Assembly: GCF_901000735.1 (NCBI RefSeq) | Contig: NC_081544.1 | Span: 27,708,095 to 27,772,094 of the forward strand | Origin: Corylus avellana | Lineage: Eukaryota; Streptophyta; Magnoliopsida; Fagales; Betulaceae | Direction of reading: 5' to 3' | DNA: 64,000 bases | Shown: piece after piece, positions 1-11,799 of the stretch | Position numbering within the stretch: the first letter of the stretch is position 1 | Layout of the letters: each line of letters begins with the position of its first letter | Translations under genes and position numbers: made by a program | Notes under the pieces: generated by a model | The model's input: only the letters and a program-made list of their open reading frames with translations | Database searches by the model: none | Told to the model about the DNA's origin: nothing

Positions 1-1
1 T

Positions 2-3000
2 GTTTCTTCTTCAGAGGGGTTGAATTCGGAGGGGTTCTACCTCCTAGACCTGAAATATAGTCTTCGTGATCAATCTAACCTTTTGAAAAGTTGGAATCCC
101 AATGATCAAACACCATGTGGATGGTCTGGTGTGAATTGCTCTTATGGCAATCATCCGGTTGTATTCTCGCTGGACTTAAATTCAATGAATCTTTCAGGAA
201 TCCTGAGCCCTAGCATTGGTGGTTTGGTCCATCTGAAAAAGCTTGATCTTGCTCGTAATGGATTAACTGGAGAAATACCTAGGGAGATTGGAAACTGTTC
301 CGCGTTGGAATCTCTTTCTTTGAATAATAATCAGTTTGTTGGGCAAATTCCTGCTGAGTTGGGGAAGCTGTCTTATTTAAGAAGCTTGAATATATGCAAC
401 AATAAAATCTCTGGTCCTATTCCAGAGGAGTTCGGAAATTTGTCTGCGTTAGTTGATTTTGTGGCATATACCAACAATCTAACAGGCTCGTTGCCTCGTT
501 CCATTGGGAATCTTAAGAGTCTAACTACATTTAGGGCTGGGCAAAATGCTATTTCTGGTAGCATACCGGCCGAAATAAGTAGATGTGAGAACTTAAAATA
601 TCTTGGTCTTGCCGAAAATAGGTTACAAGGGGAAATACCAAAGGAGATTGGGATGCTTGGGAGGTTGACAGATCTGAAAATAGAGACTAACCAGCTTTCA
701 GGGTTTATCCCCAAGGAACTCGGGAACTGTACGAGCCTTCAGACTCTTGCTTTGTATGATAATGTTCTAGTGGGATATATACCTAAGGAGATTGGGAACC
801 TCAAATCTTTAAGGAATTTGTACCTCTATAGGAATAAGTTGAATGGAACAATTCCGAGTGAGATCGGGAATCTTTCTTTGGCATTAGAAATTGATTTCTC
901 GGAGAACTATTTGATAGGTGACATCCCCTCTGAGTTCAGCAAGATAACAAACCTTAGCTTACTATTCCTTTTCGAGAACCAGCTTAGAGGTCTTATACCG
1001 AATGAGCTCACTACCTTGAGGAACTTGACAAAGCTTGACCTATCAATTAATTTTCTCCAAGGTCCCATTCCTTTCGGGTTTCAGAATTTGAGTAACTTGA
1101 CCCAGTTACAGCTTTTTGATAATCTCTTGATTGGTGGCATTCCTCAGGAGCTTGGTCTTCATAGCCAACTTTGGGTGGTAGATTTCTCAGTTAACCAGCT
1201 ATCAGGAAGAATACCTCCTGATCTTTGCCGACATTCTAGACTGGCTTTGTTGAATCTGGAATCTAATAAGCTGTATGGAAATATCCCAGCTGGGGTATTG
1301 AACTGTCAATCATTGGCCATACTTCGGCTGGTTGGAAACAGGCTTACTGGGAATTTTCCAATAGAGTTGTGCAAATTGGTGAACCTTACTGCTGTTGAGT
1401 TGGATCAAAACAGGTTTGGTGGTCCAATTCCTCCAGAAATTGGAAGCTGCCAGAAGCTGCAGAGACTTCATATTGCACACAATAACTTTACGTCAGAGTT
1501 GCCCAAGGAAATAGGAAGTCTGTCTCAATTGGTGACTTTTAATATTTCATCAAACTTGCTCACGGGACAGATTCCACCTGAAATTGTTAACTGCAAGATG
1601 CTTCAACGACTTGATCTCAGTGAAAATAGTTTTACAGATGCATTACCAAATGAGCTTGGAATCCTTTCACAGTTGGAGCTTCTCAGATTATCAGAAAATA
1701 ATTTCTCCGGAAACATACCTTCCACACTGGGAAAACTCTCCCGTTTGACAGAGTTGCAGATGGGCGGCAACTCATTTTCTGGTGAAATACCTCGTGAGTT
1801 GGGTTCCCTTTCAAGCTTGCAGATTGCATTGAATCTCAGTTATAATATTCTCACTGGGAGAATACCACCAGAGCTTGGAAATCTTAATTTACTGGTATAC
1901 CTCCTCCTCAACAATAATCAATTGAGTGGTGAAATTCCCAGAACATTTGGAAACTTGTCGAGTTTGTTGGGGTGCAATTTCTCATACAATAACCTTACTG
2001 GACCTATACCTTATGAATCACTGTTTCAGAGCATGACCATCAGCAGCTACATTGGGAACGAAGGGCTTTGTGGTGGCCCTCTGAAAGCTTGCCGTGGAGA
2101 TTCATCTTCTCCCATAAAAAGTTATGATGCTCCTCGGGGTAAAATCATTACAGCAATTGCAGCTGCTGTAGGTGGGGTTTCTCTCATTCTGATTGTGATT
2201 ATTTTATATTTCATGAGACGTCCAGCAGAGACAGTTCCTTCCTTGCAGGATAAAGAGATTCAATCTCCAGATTCAGATATCTACTTTCCTCCAAAAGAGG
2301 GTTTCACTTTCCAAGATCTGGTTGAGGCCACGAACAATTTTCATGACAGCTATGTTGTTGGAAAGGGAGCTTGTGGAACAGTTTATAAAGCAGTTATGCC
2401 TTCTGGACCGACTATTGCTGTTAAGAAGCTAGCATCTAACAGGGAGGGGAACAACATCGAGAACAGTTTTCGGGCTGAGATTTCAACTCTTGGGAAGATT
2501 AGGCATCGCAATATTGTGAAGCTATATGGTTTTTGCCATCACCAGGACTCCAATCTGCTTCTCTATGAGTATTTGGCTAGGGGCAGCTTGGGTGAAATGC
2601 TTCATGGGGATTCTTGTAGTTTGGAATGGCCAACTCGGTTCACAGTTGCTCTTGGAGCAGCTGAAGGTCTTGCTTATTTACATCATGATTGCAAACCAAG
2701 GATTATTCATCGTGATATAAAGTCCAATAATATTCTAATTGATGATAGCTTTGAAGCCCATGTTGGTGACTTTGGTTTGGCAAAAGTAGTTGACATGCCT
2801 CAATCTAAATCAGTGTCAGCAGTTGCAGGATCGTATGGCTACATTGCTCCTGGTAAGCTTCCTTTCAAACCCTTTTAGACTCGCTACAAATACTGTCTGA
2901 TTATTTTTAGTTTATAAGAATATTTCTGATAAAAGGAGTTGTTGGTATAAGCATTTAGTTATCTGTCCTAGTCATCATAGGGCATCTTTGATTCATGTAA

Positions 3001-3068
3001 TATGACACTTTCATAGTGACATATAGAAAAAGCAATACTAATCAAGTTTGGCTCTGAGGCAATCTCTC

Positions 3069-3143
<75 letters not shown>

Positions 3144-3551
3144 TTGCTTAATTAAGTCATACTTTTCGGGTGTTACAATGTGGAGAATTAATTACTTCTA
3201 AATGATTGAAATATTTACTTTCTTCATGCAGAATATGCATACACTATGAAGGTTACAGAAAAATGTGACATCTACAGCTATGGGGTTGTTCTATTGGAGT
3301 TGCTGACTGGGAAAACTCCTGTACAACCACTAGATCACGGGGGTGATCTTGTCACATGGGTGAGAAACTATATTCGGCATCATTCCTTGACATCTGGGAT
3401 ACTTGACCCCAGATTGAATCATGAAGAAAAAAGTACGGTCGATCACATGCTTACTGTCTTAAAAATTGCTTTGATGTGCACAAGTATGTCCCCTTTGGAC
3501 CGACCCTCAATGCGACAAGTTGTCGTAATGCTGATGGAGTCTAATGAGTGA
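2..3551 (+). CDS. LRR receptor-like Ser/Thr kinase, subfamily XI type; 5' end outside the window
   Basis: The CDS is join(2..2852, 3232..3551). Exon 1 ends in a GTAAGC donor and exon 2 follows a TTCATGCAG acceptor, giving a phase-1 intron that rebuilds the kinase motif GSYGYIAPEYAYTMK. The frame is open to base 2, so the start codon and signal peptide lie upstream. Counting from the TTG at base 20, the visible order is an N-terminal cap with CGWSGVNC, about 25 leucine-rich repeats to residue ~690, one membrane helix near 708-731, and a kinase domain with Gly-rich loop GKGACGTVYK (~781), HRDIKSNN (~895) and DFG (~917). It is an RD kinase with intact catalytic residues. By family it is a plasma-membrane receptor resembling Arabidopsis At2g33170 and At5g63930; its ligand is unknown. 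The protein stops right after the kinase domain, possibly early (see findings). Confidence 0.93.
3063..3139. repeat. (CT)n(CA)n compound microsatellite in the kinase intron
   Basis: About 21 CT units, broken once by a G, run directly into about 18 CA units. It lies wholly inside the single visible intron of the receptor kinase gene, 90 bases before the splice acceptor, and is likely to vary in length. Confidence 0.95.
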
Positions 3552-4290
3552 GAAGGGAACTTTACTGTCTCACAATTATGACCTTCCCTGAAAGTTGATG
3601 CCTCCTGTAAGTAAGTGACTGTTTCAAGTTTCTATTAACTGAAATGATTTTTCAGTGCTGATTCTTCCTCGTATTTTTTGAAACAGCAAAAAATATACTC
3701 TCTTGTACATTTTTTTGGTAAAAAAAATTATCATTACTGGATTTCTGCTTTCAGTTTATGGGGTTTTGACGTTTCTCTCAAATACTGTATTTCCTTTTGC
3801 AATTGATACAGTATGATCACTCAGGTGTACAGCTGTTCCACTATTCTATGTGTATGTTAAAGCTTCTCAAGTTAATTAATTAGTTAAAAGATGACTATCT
3901 TTATATTTAAGTATATAACACTTCCAAGGACGTGAATAATTTATTTCTGATTATGGTGAAGAACACCTTTACATCTGACATAATGTTCTAAAATGACCTG
4001 TGTATACTTCTGAAATCTGATGGGGGGATTGTGCATGACTTGATACACATAATGAAGAATAGCTTTGGCCTAGTCATAGATGGTATACAAGATTCATAGA
4101 ATTGGTTGTTCTGTTTCGATAACTACAAGTCAAATTAGGAGTTAAAATGTTTAACAAATTTGGGAAGATGTATTTTCAAGCACTTCAAGTTAAAATAATT
4201 TTTGAATCCTTAATTGTGATATATTGTTTCTCCTGTCACTGTTTCAATGTATGAGATTATCTATAGTACTACTAAGTGATGTGAGGTTTT
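3552..4290. other. 3' flank of the receptor kinase gene; nothing else recognised
   Basis: AT-rich sequence without a supported ORF. The first few hundred bases should hold the 3' UTR and poly(A) site. A diverged copy of the codons expected for a longer kinase tail can be read at 3552-3590. Confidence 0.5.
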
Positions 4291-4590
4291 GGTTTGCCAT
4301 AGGGCAAGAGTTTATCTCCTGGTCTTAGACCTGAGGAGGAGGGTCGGGAAACATAGGAGAAGTAGAGAGAAGAGGGGATTAACATAATGGCTCCCCCTCC
4401 CAAACTCACAACAAAGCCAAAGTAATGAACTGGCGTCCCCGAGAAGGTTTCTTGAATTCGGGAGTGGGTGATATAGAGTATGTCTCCAATCAAAAAAGAG
4501 AATCATTGAAGGGGTCAATAAGGGAGTGGGTGGTGAAGGCACTGTGCAAGAGGAGGGAAGCAAGAGGGGGGATAAGGGTAGTACTACTAG

Positions 4591-5075
4591 TAGGGGTAAA
4601 AAGGCGGGCGGTTAATGCCCGCTAACTGCTAACTATACTAACCGTTAATCACTAACCGCTTTTGAAGACGGTTAGCAAAAATCGCTAACCGCCTAGGCGA
4701 TTACAATTAGCTTTAAGTTTTTTCAAAACCGCTAACCGTTAACCGCTAATCGCCTATATATATATATATATATATATACATGAAACGATATCGTTTTTGT
4801 ATTTAAAATTTTAAATATATATAAAAATTTATAAACGATGTCGTATATAGTATGATATTATCGTATTACCATAGAAATGACATCGTTTTGTTTTTTTTTT
4901 TTTTGTAATTTAAAATTTTAAAATTTTTTCTTTTAAAAAGCGGTTTGCAGTTATTAGAGTTACTAACCGCCTAGATGGTTAGCGGAGGCAGTTAGTCGAT
5001 TTTACTAACCGCCTAAGCGGTTATGGTTAACGATTTTAACCAATAACTGCTAATAGTAACCGCCTTTTACCACTA
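4591..5075. mobile_element. Non-autonomous hAT-like miniature element
   Basis: The ends are imperfect inverted repeats: TAGGGGTAAAAAGGCGG on the left, and TAGTGGTAAAAGGCGG as the reverse complement of the right end. Many copies of the word CTAACCGC and its complement GCGGTTAG fill the subterminal regions, as is usual for hAT elements, whose transposase binds such repeats. There is no coding capacity. The flanking 8-mers agree at only 5 of 8 positions, so the target duplication has decayed or the ends are off by a few bases. It lies in the 5' part of the LINE. Confidence 0.6.
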
Positions 5076-5173
5076 GGTAGTAGGTAGAAAATGAGTCGAG
5101 TATGGGGACAAGAGCAAGGAGAGCAAAACCATGATGTAATGGTGGTGGCTGGGGCCTAGACTCGCCAATCATT

Positions 5174-5870
5174 ATGAATCTCATAAGCTGGAACTGCTGA
5201 GGACTTGGGAATTCTTGGACAGTTTGTGACATTTTCTAATTGGTTAAGGATACGCAGCCCAAAATTTTACTCATGGAAACAAAAATTTAGAGAAATAGAT
5301 TCCCATATTTGAGAAGTAAGTTGGATTTTGAGAGGATGTTTGTGTAGATTGTGTAGGGTTAGTGGGAGCCTAGCACTCCTATGGAAAGAAGAAGTTGAGT
5401 TGGAGATTCAAAAATATTCTATCTGACACATCAATGCGGTGGTTAAAAATGTAGGGATGGATTTTCAATGAAAATTCACAGGATTCTAAGGAAATCTAGA
5501 GGCAACATAGAAAGAGGAAGGGCGGTGCCATGGGTGTGTGTAGCTGATAGACAAATGGAGGTATTTCAAGAAGCGGTGGAAGAGTGTCAACTAAGTGAAT
5601 TAGGATTCAACGGGTCAAAGTTCACTTGTAATAATCGAATGGACCACAATTTTACGAAGAGAGACTTGACAGAGCGGTAGCTAACTTAGGATGGTGTGAA
5701 AAATATGGGGTAGTTGAAGTTATGGTTTTGGCAGCAAGAAGTTATGATCATTGCCCAATCCTAGTCACTTATGGGAATGGTGGAAGATTTATTTAGAAGA
5801 AGAAGGAGAAGTTTTAAATCTAAAGCTAGCTAAATAACAAATATTGTGCCAGAGTCGTAAAGGCAACTTG
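5174..5870 (+). pseudogene. LINE ORF2, endonuclease domain remnant
   Basis: Reads MNLISWNC then an in-frame stop then GLGN, the typical first residues of the apurinic-type endonuclease of plant LINEs. Further matches (SELGFNGSKFTCNNR near 5600-5640, which is the substrate-binding WTWSN-like region, then RLDRA-like words) appear in shifted frames. Several stops make it non-functional. Confidence 0.75.
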
Positions 5871-6028
5871 GAGGGCGGAGGACTAATGTGGAGACAAGTT
5901 GAGCAATGTTTAGAGGAGATTGAAGAGCTGCAAACAGCAACTCATCGCTTGGAGCAAAATACGTGTGGTGGGTGGAGTTGATGCTAAAAAAATAAATTAA
6001 AACAAGTAGAGGCATTACAAGGGGGGAA

Positions 6029-8690
6029 GTGTCAAAGTTGGTGGGATTGATTAAGCAACTTCGAAGGGAGATTGATGACATTTTGGAGAAAGAAGATATG
6101 AATTGGAAACAAAGTGCAAAAGAGAATTGGCTTCAGAATGGAGACAGGAACACAAAGTTTTACCATATGTGTGCAAATCAGAGACGAAGAGTAAACTATA
6201 TCAGCCATGTGGTTGATGAAAGGGGAAACTGGTGCACAACTTCAGATGAAGTTTGTAGAGCGTTCATTGAATATTACCATCATTTTTTTCTCTACATTGG
6301 AGGTGCATGCTACTCAATAAATGAATGAGCAGTTGATGAAGGAGTTCATTGCGGTGGAAGTCAATTGGGCTTTATTTCCGATATCTCCGGTAAAGGCCCC
6401 AGGACTCAATGGTTATGCAGCATGTTTCTACCATAAATATTGGGCAATTGTAGGCAATGAGGTACGTCAATTCTATCAATGTCACACACATTGCACTTAT
6501 TCCAAAAGTCAAACAACCCTCCAAAGTTACTGATTTTAAACCTATCAGTTTGTGTAATGTCTTGTATAAAATAGTGTCCAAGACTCTAAGGTACTAGCAA
6601 ATAGACTAAAAAAAATTCTTCCCCACATTATTACTCAAATCAAAGTATGTTCATATCTGGGAGACTCATTACAGATATTTTTTACCTGCTTATGAAACCC
6701 TACATATTATGAGAAAAAATTTACAACTATAGAGAAAAAAAATTATTTAGGTCTCCCAAGAAATGTAAACTATTTTCTAAAGATAAATAAAAATATATTT
6801 TTCTTAATTTCCCTTTTATTTTATTTGAAAATTAGGGATATCTTTTCAGTATCTTGATGCTTTGGAAAAAATAAATAGAGTGCTCCAATTTGGATTTAAG
6901 CACATCTTTTTAACTTGCTTGACCTTTTGAGAAGAATAAGTTTAGAAAGTCATATATTCGGATTTTTTTTTTTGATAAGTAATGAAGTTTATATTATTAA
7001 AAAGTGTAAGGTGCCCCTAAGTACATAGATAGTATACACAAGAGGCTCCAAACGAGCAAGAAACCCAAACGAAACAGCAAGACTACCCACAAAACCAAAC
7101 ACCCAACAAGCCCTGAAAATCAAAATCCTCAAAACAACAGAGCTTGACACCCCCCAAGGCACTCATCGCTAGAAAGTGTGAGTCTTACTTTTCCCCGGCC
7201 TAGAGGATGCTCCCTTAACATCATAGTTGATGGAGCACTCTAGGTTCCTAAGCTCCTTTCTACCCTTAATCTTTTGAGGGGTAACCTTTAAGGTGACATC
7301 GATCCCATCACACAAATCCTAGTCCAAATGGGTGGAAATCCCCCAAAGGGTAAGGAAAATCTCCTTCATCCCCACCCCAACAATCATCGTCTTCCCCACC
7401 CCAGAAATTTCCGTCCTCTTCTCCATCCAACAACTCCAAAGAAGCCGCACCAAAAGGGACAAGCGGGGCACAAAACGACGACATTGCCTTAGTGATCAAG
7501 CTATTGTCCATACACAAAAATATGCTATCCCTCATCTTGCGGTTATAGCATTGCACGAGTTTAGAAGTCAGCAAAGACGGGAGCCCTAAATCAAAAGCCC
7601 GAAGCCTTTTAGTATCAAATACTTGAAGCCTTTTAGTCACGACACCCACAGCAACCTCCAACCTAGGAAGCCCTCTCGGAACCAACCCAATAGGAATGGA
7701 AGGAGGATGGGTCAAATATGAAGCTTCCTTGCTTGGACCCCCAACGACCGGCGGAAGCACAGGGCTAAGAAAACCACACCGAAGAAGACTCTTCGCCGGC
7801 TTAGGGTTCCTTCCATCACTGGGCCGATCCACCACAGAGGAAGAAGTCGAAATCTGAGATTCTAGTGTTGTCTAGAAGAAAGTTAACGACAATCTAACAC
7901 CATCAGCACCAATTCAAAAAATAATAATATGAAGAGGAAGTTAGGCTATCTGGCCTTGAAACTAGATACAAGCAATGCTTATGACAAAGTTGATTGGGGG
8001 TTTTTTGGGAGGGAGTCATGAGGAAGTTAGGGTTTGATAATAGATGGATACAATTGATTATATAGTGTATCAACTCATTGTCTTATTATATCCTCATTAA
8101 TGGTGAGCCAAATGGTAGGATTAGTCCTACAAGAGGTCTAAGATAAGGGGATCTGCTATCTCCATATATGTTTATTCTATGTGCAGAGACACTTAGCTCG
8201 CTTCTTCAGCAGACTGAAAGGTCTGGCGATCAAACTGGGTCCCAATTTTAGAAGAAGTATGAGGTTAAATTATTATTATTAATTTTTTTTGCAAATGACA
8301 GTCTCTTTTTTGCAAGGCGAATTCCATTGAGTGGAGTAGGCTACAACTATTATTAAATATCTATGAGAAAGCTTTGGGGAAAAAGTTGAATAAGGAGAAG
8401 ATGCCTATTTTCTTTAGCAGAAATACCAGTGCGAAACCAAAAGATAGATCCTTCTTGTTTCAAGGGCACAATCTACTAAGAGCTATGATAAATACCTGGG
8501 TTTGTCAGCGATGTTAGGAAAGTCCAAAATTAGGATGTTCAAGAGTATTAAAGACAGAATTTGGAGTAGGATGAGTAATTGGAAGATGAAATTTTTGTCA
8601 CAAGTAGGGAAAGTGATCCTATTGAAAGCAATAATTCAAGCATTCTCACTTACAGTACGGCTGTACGAGTGTCTTCAAGTTACCTAAAGG
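6029..8690 (+). pseudogene. LINE ORF2, reverse transcriptase remnant, interrupted by another insertion
   Basis: Motifs follow the order of LINE reverse transcriptases: NWLQNGDRNTKFYH (~6125), a SPVKAPGLNG block (~6390), the [13 protein letters not shown] and [18 protein letters not shown] blocks across 6490-6600, then, after an inserted ~1.2 kb, GYLALKLDTSNAYDKVDW (~7945) and a G-L-R-stop-G-D-L-L-S-P-Y block (~8130). The catalytic YADD box reads FAND near 8290. Frame changes and stops separate the blocks. Confidence 0.85.
6730..7925 (-). mobile_element. LINE-derived retrosequence nested in the LINE, opposite orientation
   Basis: This stretch splits the reverse transcriptase of the host LINE between the YETLHIM and KLGYLALK motifs. 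From about 6962 it begins with a T run and then GATAAGTAATGAAG, so on the minus strand it ends in a poly(A) tail. An ORF of 175 codons (7308-7835, minus) is proline- and glycine-rich with an acidic GGEEDDDCWGGDEGD patch. Further along the minus strand, in another frame, lies KGRKELRNLECSINYD, which resembles the C-terminus of plant LINE ORF1. No reverse transcriptase is present, so this looks like an ORF1 end joined to a LINE 3' tail. About 230 AT-rich bases (6730-6961) before the T run are unassigned. Confidence 0.55.
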
Positions 8691-9390
8691 TTTATGTATA
8701 AATATTAATTATGATGGAGAAATTCTAGCGGGGACAATGGGAACAAGAGTCCAAGATCCATCGGATGAATTGGTCTAAAATGGGGACTTCAAAATGTCAG
8801 GGGGGGATTGGGTTTCGTGATTTAGAATGTTTCAATAAGGCATTCTTGGCGAAGCAATGTTGGTGAATACTTTAGATTCTAGATTCTTTGGCTGTCAAGA
8901 TGTTAAAGGTAAACAATTACCCAAGCGGTTCTATCCTGGATGCAAAGTTGGGTTATAGACCTTACGCATGGAGGAGTATTTGGACAGCTCGTGACTTATT
9001 CAAGGAGGGACTTATTTGGAGAGTTGGGGATGGGGAGAAAGTTAAAATATGGAAAGATAGATGGATCCCTAAACCAACATGTTACTTAGTACAATCGCCA
9101 AAAAGGGTCTTAAATGAAGAAGCAGTAGTGACAAATCTTATTGATAAGGATACAAGGTGGTGGAATATACCCTTGATCAAAGAGGTGTCTGAGGAGGATG
9201 AAGTAACAGCAATTTGTCAAATTCCAATTAGTTCCTATAATGGTAGAGACCAACAAATATGGAGGTATACAGAAAATGAGGGGTCCACATTGAAAAATGC
9301 CTATCATTTAGAGATGGCGATGGTTGCAAGTGGTAATGGGGAATGCTCGTATGTTATTGGGGAAGGTAGTGTCTGAAAGGGATATGGCAA

Positions 9391-10200
9391 TTGAATGCTC
9401 CCAATGCAATGAAGGTATTTATGTGGAGGGCTTGTAATAATGCTTTGCCAATGAAAGCAAATATGGCAAAAAGAAAAGTAGTCTTGGATCCTCTATGCTC
9501 TATTTGTTGTTTAGAGGTGGAAACTATGGGTCATATTTTATGGAGTTGTGTTGTCGCACGAGATACATGGGGTATGTGTGGTCGGAGGTTACAAAAAAGT
9601 TGAAAGGAAGATGAGGAGTTTATTCATGTTGTGGAGGATCCGCAACATAAATTGGAAAATGATGAATTTGAATTAATTATGGTTGTGGCAAGAAACCTTT
9701 GATTCAGGAGGAACTCTTTGTTTCATGGGGGAAACTTTAGCCATCCTACTATTTGCTTCTGTTAGGCGGAATGAAAGACGAGAAGGTGGTAATCATGCAA
9801 ACCAAACTTGGAAAGCCTTTACACGAGGTTTTGTGAAGGTAAATTGGGATGCAAGTTGCAGGCATGGATAAGAACAAAAAGATGGGTATAGGTTTGATTG
9901 TAAGAGATTATGTGGGAGAGGTGTTGGCTACTTCGATGGCTCCCAAACCATACATCACTGATCTAGTTGTTGCAGAGACTATGGTGGCTTTGGCAGCTGC
10001 AGTGTTTACTAGAGATGTGGGGTTACAAAAGATGGAGTTAGAAAGTGATGCTCTTCAGGTTGTGCAGGCACTTGTTGAGAGAGGGAATGAATTGAAGATG
10101 CTAGGGTTGTCTTGAGCGGTTTGTAGGTTTGGCAAGTGAATCATGTTAGAAGGGAGGCAAATGGAGTTGCTCACAGGCTAGCTAAAGAAGCGCTTCTATA
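9391..10200 (+). pseudogene. LINE ORF2, zf-RVT and RNase H domain remnants
   Basis: 9391-9603 shows the zinc-binding zf-RVT pattern: MKVFMWRACNNALPMK, then CSICCLEVETMGHILWSC. From about 9820 the RNase H-like RVT_3 domain begins with FVKVNWDAS and continues one frame over with MGIGLIVRDYVGEVLATS and AETMVALAAAVF. The final VRREANGVAHRLAKEAL block is readable near 10150-10195. Frameshifts separate the parts. Confidence 0.85.
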
Positions 10201-10316
10201 TGGAGGAAGCTCCTCTTTGTATTATTGATATTGTATCTGTTGAACGCTGTGTTCATGCTCATCTTTATTAATGAAAGATTATTAGCTTGTTTTCAAAAAA
10301 ATAAAATAAAAAAGGT

Positions 10317-11167
10317 GATGCAGGACAGAGCCTGGTCTTTGAAATTTCAGCACTAGAAATTGGACATTTGAGAGAGAGAGTTTGATCTAGATAAAGGGTT
10401 ATGGTTTGATTGGGGATTGGCGGTAAAGAATACTGGTACTGAGAATGAAATTAGGGCTTTTATAAGTATATGTGAATGTTTTCATATCTGAATTGGTTCA
10501 GTGAATCAGTTTGGCTGCGATGGTGAAAATAGAAGAGAGAGAATCCTAAATAAAGAAATATGAGGGTGGAAGAGAAACCAGTATGAGAACGGAAAGTTGT
10601 CTAAGTTTTTGGCATGCCAATAACCTAGGTTTTGGGCTTCCAAATTGATTGCGTCTTCTGTAATACTCCACTTGGGAAAACATATAGCTATTGTCTGGAT
10701 GTTGATTTCAGAAACATTGAATGCAGGTTTATTGTAGTATGATTTGAGTCAGCATACTTGCATACAGCAGGTAAAATCACCAAGTTACCGGAGGCATATG
10801 AGGAGAAGAGAATCACAAAGTGACTTGTATATTAGAATCATTGTAAATGCCTTCTGTAAGTTTGGCCTGAGCTAGCTTAGATTACCTACAAACTGCTTGT
10901 ATGTGTGATGTTCAGATAAAATAATAGCATAAAAAACAATCTGATAGCGAAATGGAAGTTTCGTCGTTAGTTAATTAGGTTAACCAAAAGCTGCTATCTG
11001 TGTTTAAAAAGTGAGGCTCTTCTTTTGTTTCCGTTCTGTCATTTTGTCTTTGTCAACCTTTCTTTCTAAACACAGATATGTCAACCTTCTGTTGAAATAT
11101 TCTTTACAGTGGCTAGCAAGAAGGCCAGAATCAAATTTCTTCAACCCTGTTCAGAGAAGCCCAACCT

Positions 11168-11204
<37 letters not shown>

Positions 11205-11350
11205 TGCACAGAAGAAGAAGAAGAAGAAGAAAAAGAGACTTTAATATTTATTCTTATTGATGCGTATAAAAGGAAGGAGGGGTTGTTTGTTGTATCATTG
11301 TTATTGAAGCTTTAGGCCTTCCCATTAATTTATTTATAAGAAACAGTTGA
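10317..11350. other. Intergenic; microsatellites only
   Basis: I find no supported gene. A (TA)n run at 11170-11202 is followed by a (GAA)n run at 11211-11232. The ORFs across these runs are low-complexity. Confidence 0.5.
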
Positions 11351-11353
11351 TGA

Positions 11354-11710
11354 TCATGGTGGAGAACATTCGTAGCAAATATCATACTGATGGGTCTTGT
11401 AATTGAACATGCATGGACGTTTCTCTGTTGTGCTCCACACACAAGTGTCACAATGAGCCTGATCCCTGCCGGCAATGTAGATACTGAAATAATGGAATTG
11501 ACTTGGCCATGAAAAGGTGCAATAGAACTCCGTCGTGCCCCAAAAGTTTGGTCTGAACTGGAATTTATACTCGTCTTTGTACGAGATTATGTGAACGCCC
11601 AGGTCGTCATCCTTCAACTGACAACGTATTACCAGGTCCTCTGCAACTCCCACGTTGTTAAAGATGCGTACGAGTGCTTTGTGTTGAAAAAGAAACAGCT
11701 GTGCAACCAA
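11354..11710 (-). CDS. S-protein homologue (plant self-incompatibility S1 family), start unresolved
   Basis: The ORF reads VRIFNNVGVAEDLVIRCQ, KDDDLGVHIISY, FQFRPNFWGTTEFYCTFSW, and ends with CVWST and a cysteine-rich tail. This is the SPH pattern: a beta-rich small secreted domain with a conserved L-x-C near its start, D-D-L-G, and F-x-C-x-F-x-W. Family members are secreted; the best known are the poppy pistil determinant PrsS and many floral or seed proteins of unknown role. The reading frame opens at a TTG straight after a TAG stop, with no in-frame ATG and no signal peptide. A GCACAG acceptor-like site at the start leaves room for an upstream exon, but I found none. It may be a gene fragment. 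Confidence 0.6.
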   Translation of the reverse strand: MVAQLFLFQHKALVRIFNNVGVAEDLVIRCQLKDDDLGVHIISYKDEYKFQFRPNFWGTTEFYCTFSWPSQFHYFSIYIAGRDQAHCDTCVWSTTEKRPCMFNYKTHQYDICYECSPP

Positions 11711-11743
11711 CTAAACATGTTTAATGTTTGTATTCTCTGCAGA

Positions 11744-11745
<2 letters not shown>

Positions 11746-11775
<30 letters not shown>

Positions 11776-11777
11776 CT
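11746..11777. repeat. (TTC)n microsatellite
   Basis: About ten TTC units. It lies where the promoter or signal-peptide region of the minus-strand SPH domain should be, which may explain the lost 5' end. Confidence 0.9.
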
Positions 11778-11799
11778 GGCGGGGGATCAGTTATAAAGC

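Larger units (their letters stand above)
5174..10312 (+). mobile_element. Degenerate L1-type LINE, ORF2 region
   Basis: The order of ORF2 domains typical of plant L1 elements can be followed: an endonuclease start (MNLISWNC, stop, GLGN) at 5174, reverse transcriptase in pieces from 6029 to 8690, a zf-RVT zinc-binding region at 9391-9603, an RNase H-like domain at 9683-10200, and an A-rich tail near 10300-10312. Stops and frameshifts occur throughout. ORF1 is at most a remnant between about 4290 and 5090. GTGATG-containing words near 4276 and 10314 could be a diverged target duplication, which would put the 5' end near 4290. The copy cannot move by itself. Confidence 0.88.

Noticed and set aside
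373..714. 113-codon minus-strand ORF within the LRR region
   Set aside because: Shadow of the receptor kinase coding strand, produced by regular LRR codon use; no domain of its own.
2526..2720. 64-codon plus-strand ORF inside the kinase domain
   Set aside because: Out-of-frame shadow of the kinase exon.
7332..7589. 85-codon plus-strand ORF in the nested insertion
   Set aside because: Antisense shadow of the longer minus-strand ORF, which has LINE-like context.
11011..11315. Two overlapping ORFs ending in IYIYIY and KKKK or EEEE runs
   Set aside because: Translation of TA and GAA microsatellites.
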